Both the position numbers and the translations under genes were made by a program. From the NCBI RefSeq assembly GCF_001704635.1, contig NZ_MAXF01000016.1:62001-126000 (forward strand): DNA of 64,000 nucleotides, in the 5' to 3' direction. This document shows, one piece after another, positions 37,427 through 47,205 of this stretch (the first letter of the stretch is position 1; each line of letters opens with the position of its first letter). A model generated the notes under the pieces. The model ran no database searches and had not been told where the DNA came from. It saw nothing but the letters and a program-made list of their open reading frames with translations. Origin of the DNA: Streptomyces sparsogenes (GTDB taxonomy: Bacteria > Actinomycetota > Actinomycetes > Streptomycetales > Streptomycetaceae).

Positions 37427-38677
37427 TCACAGGACCGCCGACTTCAGCGGCACCGAGGGGTCCGCGGCGCGGGCGCGGTCCAGCCGGGCGCCCTGTTCGA
37501 TCAGTTTGCGGCCCTGGGCCAGATCGCGCGGACGGCCGACCGCCAGCAGGGCGACCAGCGCCCCCTCGCGCAGCCAGCACACCGACCAGGCCGCGCCCTC
37601 CGGGTCGCCGCGCCAGACCAGTTCGTCGGCGGCGGCGTGGTGGCCCGCGTACTGCACGAAGCGGCCGAACTGCTCGGACCAGAAATACGGCACCGGGTCA
37701 TAGACCGAACCGGTGAAATGCGCGGTCCGGCTGCCGACCACATTGGCGGCGACGGTGCGCGGCCCCTGGAGCGCGTTGTCCCAGTGGTGGACCAGCAGCC
37801 GCTCGCCGTAGCGGGCGGAGGGGAACGAGGCGCAGTCCCCGACGGCGTAGACGTCCGGCGCCGAGGCGCGCAGCCGTTCGTCGGCGGCGATGGACCCGTC
37901 CGCGGCCAGTTCCACGCCCGAGCCGGCCAGCCAGCCCGTGGCGGGCCGCGCGCCGATGCCGACGACCACCGCCTCGGCCCGCAGCCGGGTGCCGTCGCCG
38001 AGCAGCAGGCCCTCCTCGTCCACGGCGGCCACCCGGGCCCCGGTGACCAGCTCGACGCCGTAGTCGGCGTACCAGCCCGCCATGGGGGCGGCGACCTCGG
38101 CCGGGAGGGCGCCCGCCAGGGGGCGGTCGGCGGCCTCCACGACGGTCACGGCGCAGCCCGCCTCGCGCGCCGCCGTGGCGAACTCCGCGCCGATCCAGCC
38201 CGCCCCGACCACCACGACCTCGCGCTGCCCGGCGAGCACCGGGCGCAGCCGCTCGGCGTCGTCGAGCGTGCGCAGCAGGTGCACGCCGGGCACGCCCTCC
38301 GCGCCGGGCAGGGTGATCGGCTCGGCGCCGGTGGCGATCACCAGGACGTCGTACGGCACCGGGCCCGACGAGGTCTCCAGCCGCCGCGCCCCGGTGTCCA
38401 GGCCCGTGACGGACACGCCGAGCCGCAGCTCGACGCCGAGCGCGGCGAAGTCCACGTCGAAGGCGGAGCCGTCGGCCTTGCCGAGCAGCACGGCCTTGGA
38501 CAGCGGGGGCCGGTCGTAGGGCTGGTGGGCCTCGGCGCCGAGCAGCAGGACACCCCCGGTCCAGCCCTGCTCGCGCAGCGCGACGGCGGTCTGGACCCCT
38601 GCCATTCCCGCGCCGACGATCACCACCTGCTGTCCGCCGCCCCCCGGGGACGCCGGCTTCGTCGTCTCATCGCTCAC
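37427..38677 (-). CDS. NAD(P)/FAD-dependent oxidoreductase (rubredoxin/ferredoxin reductase type)
   Basis: A 416-aa flavoprotein with two Rossmann motifs: FAD site VVIVGAGMAGVQTAVALREQG and NAD(P) site EVVVVGAGWIGAEFATAAREAG. It also has the ferredoxin-reductase-type DVYAVGDCASF motif and a C-terminal reductase domain. GTG 38677 is chosen because TACAGT lies 6 nt upstream (leaderless) and because the 42 residues before it are non-coding in character. It is divergent from the thi operon. The electron acceptor is unknown; no ferredoxin gene is adjacent. Confidence 0.88.
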   Translation of the reverse strand: MSDETTKPASPGGGGQQVVIVGAGMAGVQTAVALREQGWTGGVLLLGAEAHQPYDRPPLSKAVLLGKADGSAFDVDFAALGVELRLGVSVTGLDTGARRLETSSGPVPYDVLVIATGAEPITLPGAEGVPGVHLLRTLDDAERLRPVLAGQREVVVVGAGWIGAEFATAAREAGCAVTVVEAADRPLAGALPAEVAAPMAGWYADYGVELVTGARVAAVDEEGLLLGDGTRLRAEAVVVGIGARPATGWLAGSGVELAADGSIAADERLRASAPDVYAVGDCASFPSARYGERLLVHHWDNALQGPRTVAANVVGSRTAHFTGSVYDPVPYFWSEQFGRFVQYAGHHAAADELVWRGDPEGAAWSVCWLREGALVALLAVGRPRDLAQGRKLIEQGARLDRARAADPSVPLKSAVL

Positions 38678-38683
38678 ACGATC

Positions 38684-38689
38684 ACTGTA
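38684..38689 (-). promoter_or_regulatory. Candidate -10 of a leaderless oxidoreductase transcript
   Basis: TACAGT on the minus strand lies 6 nt upstream of the GTG at 38677, with no ribosome site. Confidence 0.4.
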
Positions 38690-38758
38690 GGGCGGCGCGC
38701 GGGGCCGACCGGTGGAACGACGGACGAGATCTCCGGCACAGCGGGCGGGGGGCTGGTC

Positions 38759-38788
38759 TTCCGGGCGGTTCCGGGCTCGTACTAGGGT
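38759..38788 (+). promoter_or_regulatory. Candidate promoter of the thi operon
   Basis: TTCCGG (38759-38764) and TAGGGT (38783-38788) are 18 nt apart, just before the TPP riboswitch. TAGGGT is a common Streptomyces -10. Confidence 0.4.
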
Positions 38789-38801
38789 GGCGGGACGAAG
38801 C

Positions 38802-38894
38802 ACTCGCGGGAGCCCGGACGCACCGGGCTGAGAGGGAGGCTGGAGCGGCCTCCGACCGTACGAACCTGATCCGGGTCATGCCGGCGAAGGGAGG
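38802..38894 (+). promoter_or_regulatory. TPP riboswitch (THI element)
   Basis: The conserved parts are all present in order: the GGGAGCCCGG stem start (about 38808-38817), GGGCTGAGAGG (about 38825-38835), and ACCGTACGAACCTGATCCGG followed by GTCATGCCGGCGAAGGGA. The 3' end runs directly into the thiO ribosome-binding region (AGGGAGGGG, about 38888-38896). Ligand binding therefore probably blocks translation initiation. A small GGGCGTCACGCCC hairpin follows. Confidence 0.95.
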
Positions 38895-38906
38895 GGCGTC
38901 ACGCCC

Positions 38907-40117
38907 ATGCACGCATCGCACACCTCGGGAGAGCCCGGCGGGCCGTACGACGCGCTGGTCGTCGGAGGCGGGGTCATCGGCCTGGTCACGGCCTGGCGGG
39001 CGGCCCGGCGGGGGCTGCGCACCGCGGTCGCCGATCCGGCGCCCGGCGGCGGCGCGGCCGAGGTCGCGGCGGGGATGCTCGCGGCCGTCACCGAGCTCCA
39101 CTACGGGGAGCAGACGCTGCTCGCCCTCAACCTCGCCTCCGCGCGCCGCTATCCGGAGTTCGTGGCCGAGCTGGAGGAGGCAAGCGGCCAGGACGTCGGC
39201 TACCGCGCCTGCGGCACGCTCGCCGTGGCGTTCGACCCCGACGACCGCGCCCAGCTGCGCGAGCTCCACGACTTCCAGCGGCGGCTCGGGCTGGAGTCGC
39301 ACTGGCTGACGGGGCGCGAGTGCCGGCGCCTGGAGCCGATGCTCGCGCCGGGCGTACGCGGGGGCCTGCGCGTGGACGGGGACCACCAGGTCGATCCGCG
39401 GCGGCTGACGGCGGCGCTGCTCACGGCGTGCGAGCGCGCGGGCGTCGTCTTCCACCGCGCCCGCGCGGAGCGGCTCACGCGCACCGCGGACCGCGCGACC
39501 GGCGTCGAACTCGCCGACGGCACCCGGCTGACGGCCGGGCGGACCGTCCTGGCCGCGGGCAGCCTCAGCGGACGGCTCGCCGGCGTCCCCCCGGAGGCGC
39601 TGCCGCCCGTGCGCCCCGTCAAGGGCCAGGTGCTGCGGCTGCGGGTGCCGCCCGCGTACGCGCCGTTCCTGTCCCGGACGGTACGGGCCCAGGTGCGCGG
39701 CGGGCACGTCTATCTGGTGCCGCGCGAGAGCGGCGAGCTGGTCGTCGGCGCGACCTCGGAGGAGCTCGGCTGGGACACCACGGTCACCGCCGGCGGCGTC
39801 TACGAACTGCTGCGCGACGCCCATGAGCTGGTGCCCGGCATCACCGAGCTGCCGCTCGTCGAGACCCGCGCCGGGCTGCGCCCCGGCTCCCCCGACAACG
39901 CGCCGCTGCTGGGGCCGAGCGCGCTGCCCGGCCTGCTCATGGCCACCGGCCACTACCGCAACGGCGTCCTCCTCACCCCCGTCACGGGCGATGTCATGGC
40001 CGAGGTGCTGACGAGCGGTGAGCTCCCCGAGGAGGCCCGGCCGTTCTCGCCGCGGCGCTTCCCGGCCACCCGGACCGACGTCCCGCCCGCCACCCCCGTA
40101 CCGCAGGAGCAGCCCGT

Positions 40118-40121
<4 letters not shown>
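38907..40121 (+). CDS. thiO: Glycine oxidase
   Basis: FAD enzyme oxidising glycine to iminoglycine, which feeds the thiazole synthase ThiG. 404 aa of the DAO family: YDALVVGGGVIGLVTAWRAARRG (FAD motif) and GGGAAEVAAGMLAAVTEL near the active site. DGDHQVDPRRLTAALLTACERAG and the C-terminal RAGLRPGSPDNAPLLGPSALPGLLMATGHYRNGVLLTP are also family blocks. The ATG sits 12 nt past the TPP riboswitch. It overlaps thiS by 4 nt. Confidence 0.95.
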
Positions 40122-41258
<1,137 letters not shown>

Positions 41259-41270
41259 GGCGGGCGGCGG

Positions 41271-41276
41271 TAGCGT
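41271..41276 (+). promoter_or_regulatory. Candidate -10 of a leaderless SRPBCC transcript
   Basis: TAGCGT ends 6 nt before the ATG at 41283. No ribosome site lies between. Confidence 0.35.
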
Positions 41277-41282
41277 GGGGGC

Positions 41283-41753
41283 ATGGTGGCCGACCGGATC
41301 GAGCGCGAGGTGTACGTCCCGGCGCCCGTGGACCGCGTGTGGCGGGTGCTGACGACCCCGGAGCACGTCCGCGTCTGGTACGCGTTCGAGGGGTGCGAGA
41401 TCGACCCGCGGCCCGGCGGGACGCTCCGCTTCCGCTGGGACGAGAAGGGCGAGTTCCACGGCCGGGTGGAGAAGGCGGTGCCGGACGCCCTGTTCCGCTT
41501 CCGCCTCGCCCAGGAGCCTGACCACCCCCTGGCCCCGGGTCCGGGTCCGGGCTCGGGCTCGGGCCACTCGACGCTGGTGGAGTTCGTGCTCTCGGCCGAG
41601 GGCGGCGGCACGCGGCTGCGCGTGACCGAGAGCGGCATCCGGGAACTGTCGCTCCCCGACGAGGCGAAGGCCAAGCACGCGGAGTACGCTGCCGCGACCT
41701 GGGCCACCGCGCTCGAGGAGCTCGCCGCGCTGGCCGCGGCGTCGCACAACTGA
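41283..41753 (+). CDS. SRPBCC / AHSA1-like domain protein
   Basis: A 156-aa START-like hydrophobic-pocket protein. IEREVYVPAPVDRVWRVLTTPEHVRVWYAFEGCEIDPRPGGTLRF is the typical opening of the AHSA1 branch. A Gly/Ser/Pro insert (about residues 82-93, GPGPGSGSG) interrupts the sheet. The C-terminal long helix ends EYAAATWATALEELAALA. Ligand and partner are unknown. It is 24 nt after thiG but may have its own leaderless promoter. Confidence 0.82.
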   Translation: MVADRIEREVYVPAPVDRVWRVLTTPEHVRVWYAFEGCEIDPRPGGTLRFRWDEKGEFHGRVEKAVPDALFRFRLAQEPDHPLAPGPGPGSGSGHSTLVEFVLSAEGGGTRLRVTESGIRELSLPDEAKAKHAEYAAATWATALEELAALAAASHN

Positions 41754-41922
41754 GCGGCGCGACAGCACCAGGGCGCGGGACACCGCGCAACTCCCGCGCG
41801 TGACAAGGCGGAACGGGGGCGAACCGGGCGCCGTCCGCGCGCCGGGCCGGCGCCGGTGTCACCGTTCGGCACCAGTCCCGCGCGCGGGCGGCGCGGGTGA
41901 CCTGGCGTGTCGTGGCGGCTCG

Positions 41923-41928
41923 TAGACT
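41923..41928 (+). promoter_or_regulatory. Candidate -10 of a leaderless kinase transcript
   Basis: TAGACT ends 8 nt before the GTG at 41937; TGACCT at 41898-41903 may be the -35 (19-nt spacing). No ribosome site precedes the GTG. Confidence 0.45.
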
Positions 41929-41936
41929 GCACTCTC

Positions 41937-43877
41937 GTGGATACGACCCTGCATGACCCCCTGGTCGGGCAGCTGCTCGACGGCCGCTACCGCGTCGAGG
42001 CGCGCATCGCCGTGGGCGGCATGGCGACGGTCTACCGGGCCGTCGACACGCGGCTCGACCGCGTGCTGGCCCTCAAGGTGATGCATCAGTCGCTCGCCAC
42101 CGACGACGCCTTCGTCGAGCGCTTCATCCGTGAGGCCAAGTCCGTGGCCAGACTCGCCCACCCCAATGTGGTGGGCGTCTTCGACCAGGGGACCGACGGC
42201 TCCCACGTCTACCTCGCGATGGAGTACGTCGCCGGGTGCACGCTGCGCGACGTACTGCGCGAGCGGGGGGCGCTGCAACCGCGGGCCGCGCTGGACATCC
42301 TGGAGCCGGTGCTGGCCGCGCTCGGGGCGGCGCACCTCGCGGGGTTCGTCCACCGGGACATGAAGCCGGAGAACGTGCTGATCGGCGACGACGGCCGGGT
42401 GAAGGTCGCCGACTTCGGCCTGGTGCGGGCCGTGGACACCAACACCAGCGTCTCCACCGGCAGCGTGCTGGGCACCGTCTCCTACCTGGCGCCCGAGCAG
42501 ATCGAGCACGGCACGGCCGACACCCGCGCCGACGTCTACGCCTGCGGCGTGGTGCTCTACGAGATGCTGACCGGGTCCAAGCCACACACCGGCACCACCC
42601 CGGCACAGGTGCTCTACCAGCGGCTGAACGAGGACGTGCCCCCGCCGTCCGCGCTCGCGCCGCAGGTCGCCCCGGAGCTGGACGGCCTGGTCGCCGCGGC
42701 CACCGCGCGCGAGGTCGGGCGGCGTCCGGCCGACGCGGTGGAGCTGCTCGGGCTCGCGCGGACGGCGCGCGCCGCGCTGACCGAGGAGCAGCTCGACGCC
42801 GTGCCCCCGCAGGCCACGGCGGAGGCGCACGACAGCTCCGAGGACCGTACGAGCGTGATCCCGCGCCCGGTCGGGGCGGCGGCCGGGCCGGTGCCCGCCG
42901 ACGAGGAGCGGCTCGAACTCACCAGCCGGCTGGAGCTGCCTGCGGAGCCGCCGGAGGCGGCACGCCCCGGGCGGCCCGCCGGCCAGGGCCGGCTGCCGCG
43001 CCGCGGGATCGTGACGATCGTCGTCGGGGTGCTGCTCGCACTCGGCATCGGGGTGGGCGTCTGGTACATCAATTCCGGCCAGTTCTCCAAGGTGCCCGCC
43101 GTGCTGGACCTGCCGGAGGCGAAGGCCAGGAAGAAGCTGGAGGACTCCGGCTTCGATGTGAAGGTCGTCTCGGAGTTCAGCGATGTGGTGGACAAGGGCA
43201 AGGTGATCTCCACCGACCCGGACGTCGGTGAGCGCATCCGCGACACCGGCACGGTGACCCTCCACGTCTCGCGCGGGCCGCAGCGCGCGGAGGTGCCCAA
43301 TGTCGTGGGCATGCCGTTCAACAAGGCGAAGCAGCAGATCGCGGACGCGAACCTGTCCGTGTCCAAGGTGACCAGGGAGTTCAGCAACGAGACACCGCAG
43401 GGCTCGGTGCTCAGGACCGACCCGGCGGCCGGCACCGTTCGCCGGCCGGACGCCCCGGTGGGGATCGTGGTCAGCAGGGGTCCTGAGATCGACATCCCCG
43501 ACGTGGTCGGCGAGTCCGAGGACGACGCCCGGTCCGAGCTGACCGAGGCGGGATTCAAGGTGAAGATCGCGAAGCAGCGGGTCTTCTCCGACGAGGACAA
43601 GGGCTCGGTGGCCGCGCAATCCCCGGACGAGAAGGCCGCCAAGGGCGACACCGTGACGCTGACCCTGTCCAAGGGCCCGGAGATGATCGAGGTGCCGGAC
43701 GTCGAGGGCGAGTCCGTGGACGACGCCACGCAGGCCCTGGAGGCGGCGGGCTTCGAGGTGAAGCTGGACAAGCCGCTGCTGTTCCCCGGGGACAAGGTCA
43801 CCGATCAGTCGGTGGACGCCGGGGACGAGGCGCCCAAGGGCAGCACGATCACGATCAAGGTCAAGGGCGTCTTCTAG
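41937..43877 (+). CDS. pknB: PASTA-domain Ser/Thr protein kinase (PknB type)
   Basis: Transmembrane receptor kinase; relatives sense muropeptides or lipid II and regulate wall synthesis and division. GTG 41937 gives MDTTLHDPLVGQLLDGRYRVEARIAVGGMATVYRA; a longer frame from 41907 lacks support. Kinase landmarks are Gly loop VGGMATVY, Lys47, HRD 139-141 with DMKPEN, DFG 159-161 and APE 185-187. Then come a linker, a membrane helix (about 357-378), and four extracellular PASTA repeats (about 384-646). S. coelicolor has several such kinases, so the pknB symbol is by type only. Confidence 0.93.
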   Translation: MDTTLHDPLVGQLLDGRYRVEARIAVGGMATVYRAVDTRLDRVLALKVMHQSLATDDAFVERFIREAKSVARLAHPNVVGVFDQGTDGSHVYLAMEYVAGCTLRDVLRERGALQPRAALDILEPVLAALGAAHLAGFVHRDMKPENVLIGDDGRVKVADFGLVRAVDTNTSVSTGSVLGTVSYLAPEQIEHGTADTRADVYACGVVLYEMLTGSKPHTGTTPAQVLYQRLNEDVPPPSALAPQVAPELDGLVAAATAREVGRRPADAVELLGLARTARAALTEEQLDAVPPQATAEAHDSSEDRTSVIPRPVGAAAGPVPADEERLELTSRLELPAEPPEAARPGRPAGQGRLPRRGIVTIVVGVLLALGIGVGVWYINSGQFSKVPAVLDLPEAKARKKLEDSGFDVKVVSEFSDVVDKGKVISTDPDVGERIRDTGTVTLHVSRGPQRAEVPNVVGMPFNKAKQQIADANLSVSKVTREFSNETPQGSVLRTDPAAGTVRRPDAPVGIVVSRGPEIDIPDVVGESEDDARSELTEAGFKVKIAKQRVFSDEDKGSVAAQSPDEKAAKGDTVTLTLSKGPEMIEVPDVEGESVDDATQALEAAGFEVKLDKPLLFPGDKVTDQSVDAGDEAPKGSTITIKVKGVF

Positions 43878-43903
43878 GGCCTGTCTCACCAAGGCTGTCA
43901 CCG

Positions 43904-43933
43904 CCGGGCCCGGCGCACAGGCGCCGGGCCCGG
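43904..43933 (+). terminator. Perfect 13-bp hairpin after the PASTA kinase gene
   Basis: CCGGGCCCGGCGC (43904-43916) and GCGCCGGGCCCGG (43921-43933) pair exactly around ACAG. It lies 26 nt after the kinase stop and only 17 nt before the nfo start. Confidence 0.75.
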
Positions 43934-43950
43934 GCTGGCACCCTGGGCTC

Positions 43951-44832
43951 GTGAGTACGCCCAAGAACCGCGCCCGCGCCCGCAATCCGGTCGGCGGCCA
44001 CATCCGCGTGGCCGGCGGCCTGGCCACCATCGGCCTGCCCTACACCCGCGACATCGGCGCCGAGGCCGTCCAGGTCTTCGTCGCCAACCCGCGCGGCTGG
44101 GCGACCCCGCGCGGTGTGGAGGCGCAGGACGAGAAGTTCCGCGCGGCGTGCGCCGACCAGTCGATCCAGGCGTACGTCCACGCTCCCTACCTGATCAATT
44201 TCGGCTCGCACACCCCCGAGACGGCCGAGCGGTCGGTCGACTCGCTGCGCCACTCGCTGCGGCGTGGCCGCGCCATCGGCGCGCTGGGCGTCGTCGTCCA
44301 CACCGGCTCGGCCACCGGCGGGCGAGCGCGGTCCACGGCGCTCGCCCAGGTACGGGAGCGGATGCTGCCGCTGCTCGACGAGCTCACCCACGAGGACGAC
44401 CCCTGGCTGCTGCTGGAGCCGACGGCGGGCCAGGGCACCTCACTGTGTTCCCGGGTCGAGGACCTCGGCCCGTACTTCGAGGCCCTGGACCGGCATCCCA
44501 AGCTGGGCGTCTGCCTGGACACCTGCCATGTGTTCGCCGCCGGTCACGACCTGGCGGCGCCGGGCGGGGTGAAGAAGACGCTCGACGAGCTGGTGTCGGT
44601 CACGGGCAAGGGCCGGCTGAGGCTGATCCACGCCAATGACTCCAAGGACGTCGCGGGGGCCCACAAGGACCGGCACGAGAACATCGGCTCGGGCCACATC
44701 GGCGCCGAGCCGTTCCGGGAGCTGTTCCGGCATCCGGCGACGAAGGGGGTGCCGCTGGTGATCGAGACGCCGGGCGGCAAGGAGGGGCACGCGGCGGACG
44801 TGGCCCAGCTCAAGGGGCTGCGCGACGGCTGA
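43951..44832 (+). CDS. nfo: Deoxyribonuclease IV (AP endonuclease)
   Basis: Zn-dependent endonuclease IV cleaving 5' of abasic sites in base excision repair. A 293-aa TIM barrel: VGGHIRVAGGLATIGLPYTRDIGAEAVQVFVANPRGW, VHAPYLINFGSHTPE, LEPTAGQGTSLCSRVEDL, GVCLDTCHVFAAGHDL, RLRLIHANDSKDVAGAHKDRHENIGSGHIG and VIETPGG carry the metal-binding His/Glu/Asp residues. The GTG start is 17 nt after a strong hairpin, leaving little room for a promoter of its own. Confidence 0.94.
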   Translation: MSTPKNRARARNPVGGHIRVAGGLATIGLPYTRDIGAEAVQVFVANPRGWATPRGVEAQDEKFRAACADQSIQAYVHAPYLINFGSHTPETAERSVDSLRHSLRRGRAIGALGVVVHTGSATGGRARSTALAQVRERMLPLLDELTHEDDPWLLLEPTAGQGTSLCSRVEDLGPYFEALDRHPKLGVCLDTCHVFAAGHDLAAPGGVKKTLDELVSVTGKGRLRLIHANDSKDVAGAHKDRHENIGSGHIGAEPFRELFRHPATKGVPLVIETPGGKEGHAADVAQLKGLRDG

Positions 44833-44866
44833 GCGGGTGATGAAAAGAGACGGGGACGGGTGGGGA

Positions 44867-44883
44867 ATACCCCGGGGGGGTAT
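44867..44883. promoter_or_regulatory. CsoR-like copper operator
   Basis: ATACCCC (44867-44873), GGG, then GGGGTAT (44877-44883) form a perfect inverted repeat matching the G/C-tract operators of Cu(I)-sensing CsoR repressors. It lies 62 nt before the start of a His-rich membrane protein gene. Confidence 0.65.
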
Positions 44884-44945
44884 ATGGTTGGGCGAGAGGA
44901 CAACAACGACGCCAACAGAAGCGCCACCACCTCCGGAGGCATCCG

Positions 44946-45605
44946 ATGGAGCGGCACGACGTCCAGCCCGGACATGAGCACCACCAGCCCGGCCGACCCG
45001 AGCACACCGGCGCGGCCGAGCAGACCGACCAAGGCGACCACACCGGCCACCCAGCCCACCCAGCCCACCCAGGCCAGTCGGGGCATGCAGGCCACGCCGG
45101 TCACACCGGCCACCCACGCCACACAGGCGACACCAGCCACACCGGTCACACCGGTCACGGGGGCCACGCCTCGGCGAGCTGGGCCATGGCCGCCCAGGCC
45201 ACGCTGCACTGCCTCACCGGCTGCGCCATCGGCGAGATCCTGGGGATGGCCATCGGCACCGCGCTGGCCTGGCACAACGTCCCGACGATGATCCTCGCGA
45301 TCGTGCTCGCCTTTGTCTTCGGCTACTCGCTCACCATGCGCGGCGTCCTGCGCGCCGGGCTCGACACGCGCACCGCCCTGCGGGTCGCCCTCGCGGCCGA
45401 CACCGTCTCGATCGCCGTGATGGAGCTGGCCGACAACGGCACCATCCTGGTCTTCCCGGGGGCGATGGACGCGACGCTGTCCGACGCGCTGTTCTGGCTC
45501 AGCCTCGCGCTGTCCTTCGTGGTCGCCTTCGCCGTGACCACGCCCGTCAACCGGTGGATGATCGGCCGCGGCAAGGGGCACGCCGTGGTGCACCAGTACC
45601 ACTGA
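44946..45605 (+). CDS. DUF4396 membrane protein with His-rich N-terminus
   Basis: A 219-aa protein. ATG 44946 has GGAGG about 6 nt upstream. Residues 1-75 contain about 20 His in H-T-G-H, H-A-G-H and H-P-A-H units, a likely metal-binding region. The DUF4396 domain follows: AQATLHCLTGCAIGEILGMAIG starts the first of about four helices, with conserved CLTGC-x-IGE and ADTVSIAVMELADNG. The upstream CsoR-like site points to copper response. The family's function is unknown. It converges on the molybdopterin oxidoreductase gene (18-nt gap). Confidence 0.86.
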   Translation: MERHDVQPGHEHHQPGRPEHTGAAEQTDQGDHTGHPAHPAHPGQSGHAGHAGHTGHPRHTGDTSHTGHTGHGGHASASWAMAAQATLHCLTGCAIGEILGMAIGTALAWHNVPTMILAIVLAFVFGYSLTMRGVLRAGLDTRTALRVALAADTVSIAVMELADNGTILVFPGAMDATLSDALFWLSLALSFVVAFAVTTPVNRWMIGRGKGHAVVHQYH

Positions 45606-45623
45606 GGCCCGCGCGCCTCCGGG

Positions 45624-46256
45624 CTACAGCTCCGGGCCGTCCCCCGGCTCCTCCTGGTAGGAGTAGCGCTGCTCGCGCCACGGGTCGCCGATGTTGTGAT
45701 AGCCGCGCTCCTCCCAGAAGCCACGGCGGTCGGCGGTCATGTACTCCACGCCCCGGACCCATTTGGGCCCCTTCCAGGCGTAGAGGTGGGGGACGACCAG
45801 CCGGACCGGAAATCCGTGCTCGGCGGTGAGCAGCTCGCCGTCCTTGTGGGTGGCGAAGATGGTCTTCTCGGCGGCGAAATCCGAGAGCCGCAGATTCGAG
45901 CTGAAGCCGTACTCGGCCCACACCATCACATGCGTGACCCCGGGAGCGGGCGGCGCGAGTTCCAGGATCCGGCGCGCCGCCACTCCGCCCCATTCCGCGC
46001 CCAGCATGCTGAATTTCGTCACGCAGTGCAGATCGGCCACGACGGTGGAGTACGGCAGCGCCGAGAACTCCTCATGCGTCCAGCCGTGCTTTTCCCCGTC
46101 GGCCGTGGCGCCGAAGACCCGGAACTCCCAGCGGTCGGGCTTGAACTTGGGGACCGGCCCGTAGTGCGTCACCGGCCAACCGCGCTGCAGCCGCTGCCCC
46201 GGAGGCAGCTGTCCGAGTTCCCCCTCGCGGCTTTCCGACTGACCCATGGCCTCCAT
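45624..46256 (-). CDS. Sulfite-oxidase-like molybdopterin oxidoreductase
   Basis: A 210-aa protein of the oxidoreductase molybdopterin-binding fold (sulfite oxidase / MsrP-like). The probable Mo-ligating cysteine is in VVADLHCVTKFSMLGAEWGGV; FSSNLRLSDF and the C-terminal FPVRLVVPHLYAWKGPKWVRGVEYM are also family blocks. There is no signal peptide, so it is probably cytoplasmic and lacks heme or dimer domains. A second ATG at 46247 is an alternative start. Substrate is unknown. Confidence 0.88.
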   Translation of the reverse strand: MEAMGQSESREGELGQLPPGQRLQRGWPVTHYGPVPKFKPDRWEFRVFGATADGEKHGWTHEEFSALPYSTVVADLHCVTKFSMLGAEWGGVAARRILELAPPAPGVTHVMVWAEYGFSSNLRLSDFAAEKTIFATHKDGELLTAEHGFPVRLVVPHLYAWKGPKWVRGVEYMTADRRGFWEERGYHNIGDPWREQRYSYQEEPGDGPEL

Positions 46257-46403
46257 GGTGTCAGACCTTGGGGGGTGGTCGTGACCAGGGCATCAGCTAT
46301 CCGGGCAACTCGCACTAAGCGTGCACTTACTGGACGCTCCCGACGGGCGATGCGACCATGCGCACAAACGGCCGTCCCCGTTCTGATGGGAAGGAGCCCT
46401 TCG

Positions 46404-46883
46404 ATGCAGGGCGACCCCGAGGTCCTCGAGTTCCTCAACGAGCAGTTGACCGGCGAGCTGACCGCGATCAACCAGTACTTCCTGCATTCGAAGATGCAGG
46501 ACAACTTCGGCTGGACGAAGCTCGCGGCATACACCCGGGCGGAATCGTTCGACGAGATGAAGCACGCGGAGACGATCACCGATCGGATCCTTCTCCTGGA
46601 CGGGCTGCCCAATTACCAGCGGCTGTTCCACGTCCGGGTGGGCCAGACGGTGACCGAGATGTTCCAGGCGGACCGCCAGGTGGAAATCGAGGCCATCGAC
46701 CGCCTCAAGCGCGGGATCGAGGTCATGCGGACCAAGGGCGACATCACCTCGGCGAATATCTTCGAGGACATCCTCGCCGACGAGGAGCACCACATCGACT
46801 ATCTGGACACCCAGCTCGCGCTGGTCGAGAAACTCGGCGAGGCGCTGTACCTCGCCCAGCAGATCGAGCAGCCGAGCAGCTGA
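46404..46883 (+). CDS. bfr: Bacterioferritin
   Basis: Iron-storage 24-mer with di-iron ferroxidase centres and heme. ATG 46404 is fixed by AAGGAG 7 nt upstream. 159 aa. All ligands fall at canonical numbers: Glu18, Glu51, His54, Glu94, Glu127 and His130 for iron, and Met52 for heme. It converges with bfd, whose stop is 3 nt away, without a visible terminator between them. Confidence 0.97.
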   Translation: MQGDPEVLEFLNEQLTGELTAINQYFLHSKMQDNFGWTKLAAYTRAESFDEMKHAETITDRILLLDGLPNYQRLFHVRVGQTVTEMFQADRQVEIEAIDRLKRGIEVMRTKGDITSANIFEDILADEEHHIDYLDTQLALVEKLGEALYLAQQIEQPSS

Positions 46884-46886
46884 CCG

Positions 46887-47138
46887 CTACGCGGCCTCCG
46901 CCACCCGGGGCCCGGACACGGGCGCGACCACGGGGACACCGGCCGGGCCGAGGGTGTCCTCGGTCTCGCGCCGGGGGCAGGCGCCGCGCCCCAGCAGCGC
47001 CTGGATACGCCGCACACAGGAGCCGCAGTCCGTGCCGGCCTTGCAGGCGCCGGCGATCTGGCGCGGGGTGCAGGCGCCGGACTCGGCGTGCTCGCGCACC
47101 TGCTTCTCGGTGATGCCGAAGCACGAGCAGACGTACAC
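46887..47138 (-). CDS. bfd: Bacterioferritin-associated ferredoxin
   Basis: [2Fe-2S] protein that reduces bacterioferritin to release stored iron. 83 aa with cluster ligands Cys4, Cys6, Cys38 and Cys41 in MYVCSCFGIT and KAGTDCGSCVRRI. A Pro/Val-rich C-terminal tail of about 30 residues is additional. The GTG start has GGAGAG upstream. An iron box at 47201-47219 and three 13-nt repeats precede it, in line with induction under iron limitation. Confidence 0.93.
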   Translation of the reverse strand: MYVCSCFGITEKQVREHAESGACTPRQIAGACKAGTDCGSCVRRIQALLGRGACPRRETEDTLGPAGVPVVAPVSGPRVAEAA

Positions 47139-47166
47139 GCGGCTCTCCAGGTCGGTCGGCGAAGGG

Positions 47167-47205
47167 TTGATCAGTGAGCTTGATCAGCAAGGTTGATCAG
47201 TGAGG
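47167..47205. repeat. Three 13-nt iterons in the bfd upstream region
   Basis: TTGATCAG recurs at 47167, 47180 and 47193, exactly 13 nt apart, in units TTGATCAGYRAGS. Each holds the palindrome TGATCA. The array fills the space between the bfd ribosome site and the iron box. Confidence 0.75.

Noticed and set aside
44860..45291. Overlapping 143-codon frame across the DUF4396 gene
   Set aside because: It is a +1 shadow of the His-rich repeat region (Thr/Pro-rich), lacks its own ribosome site, and ends inside the DUF4396 gene.
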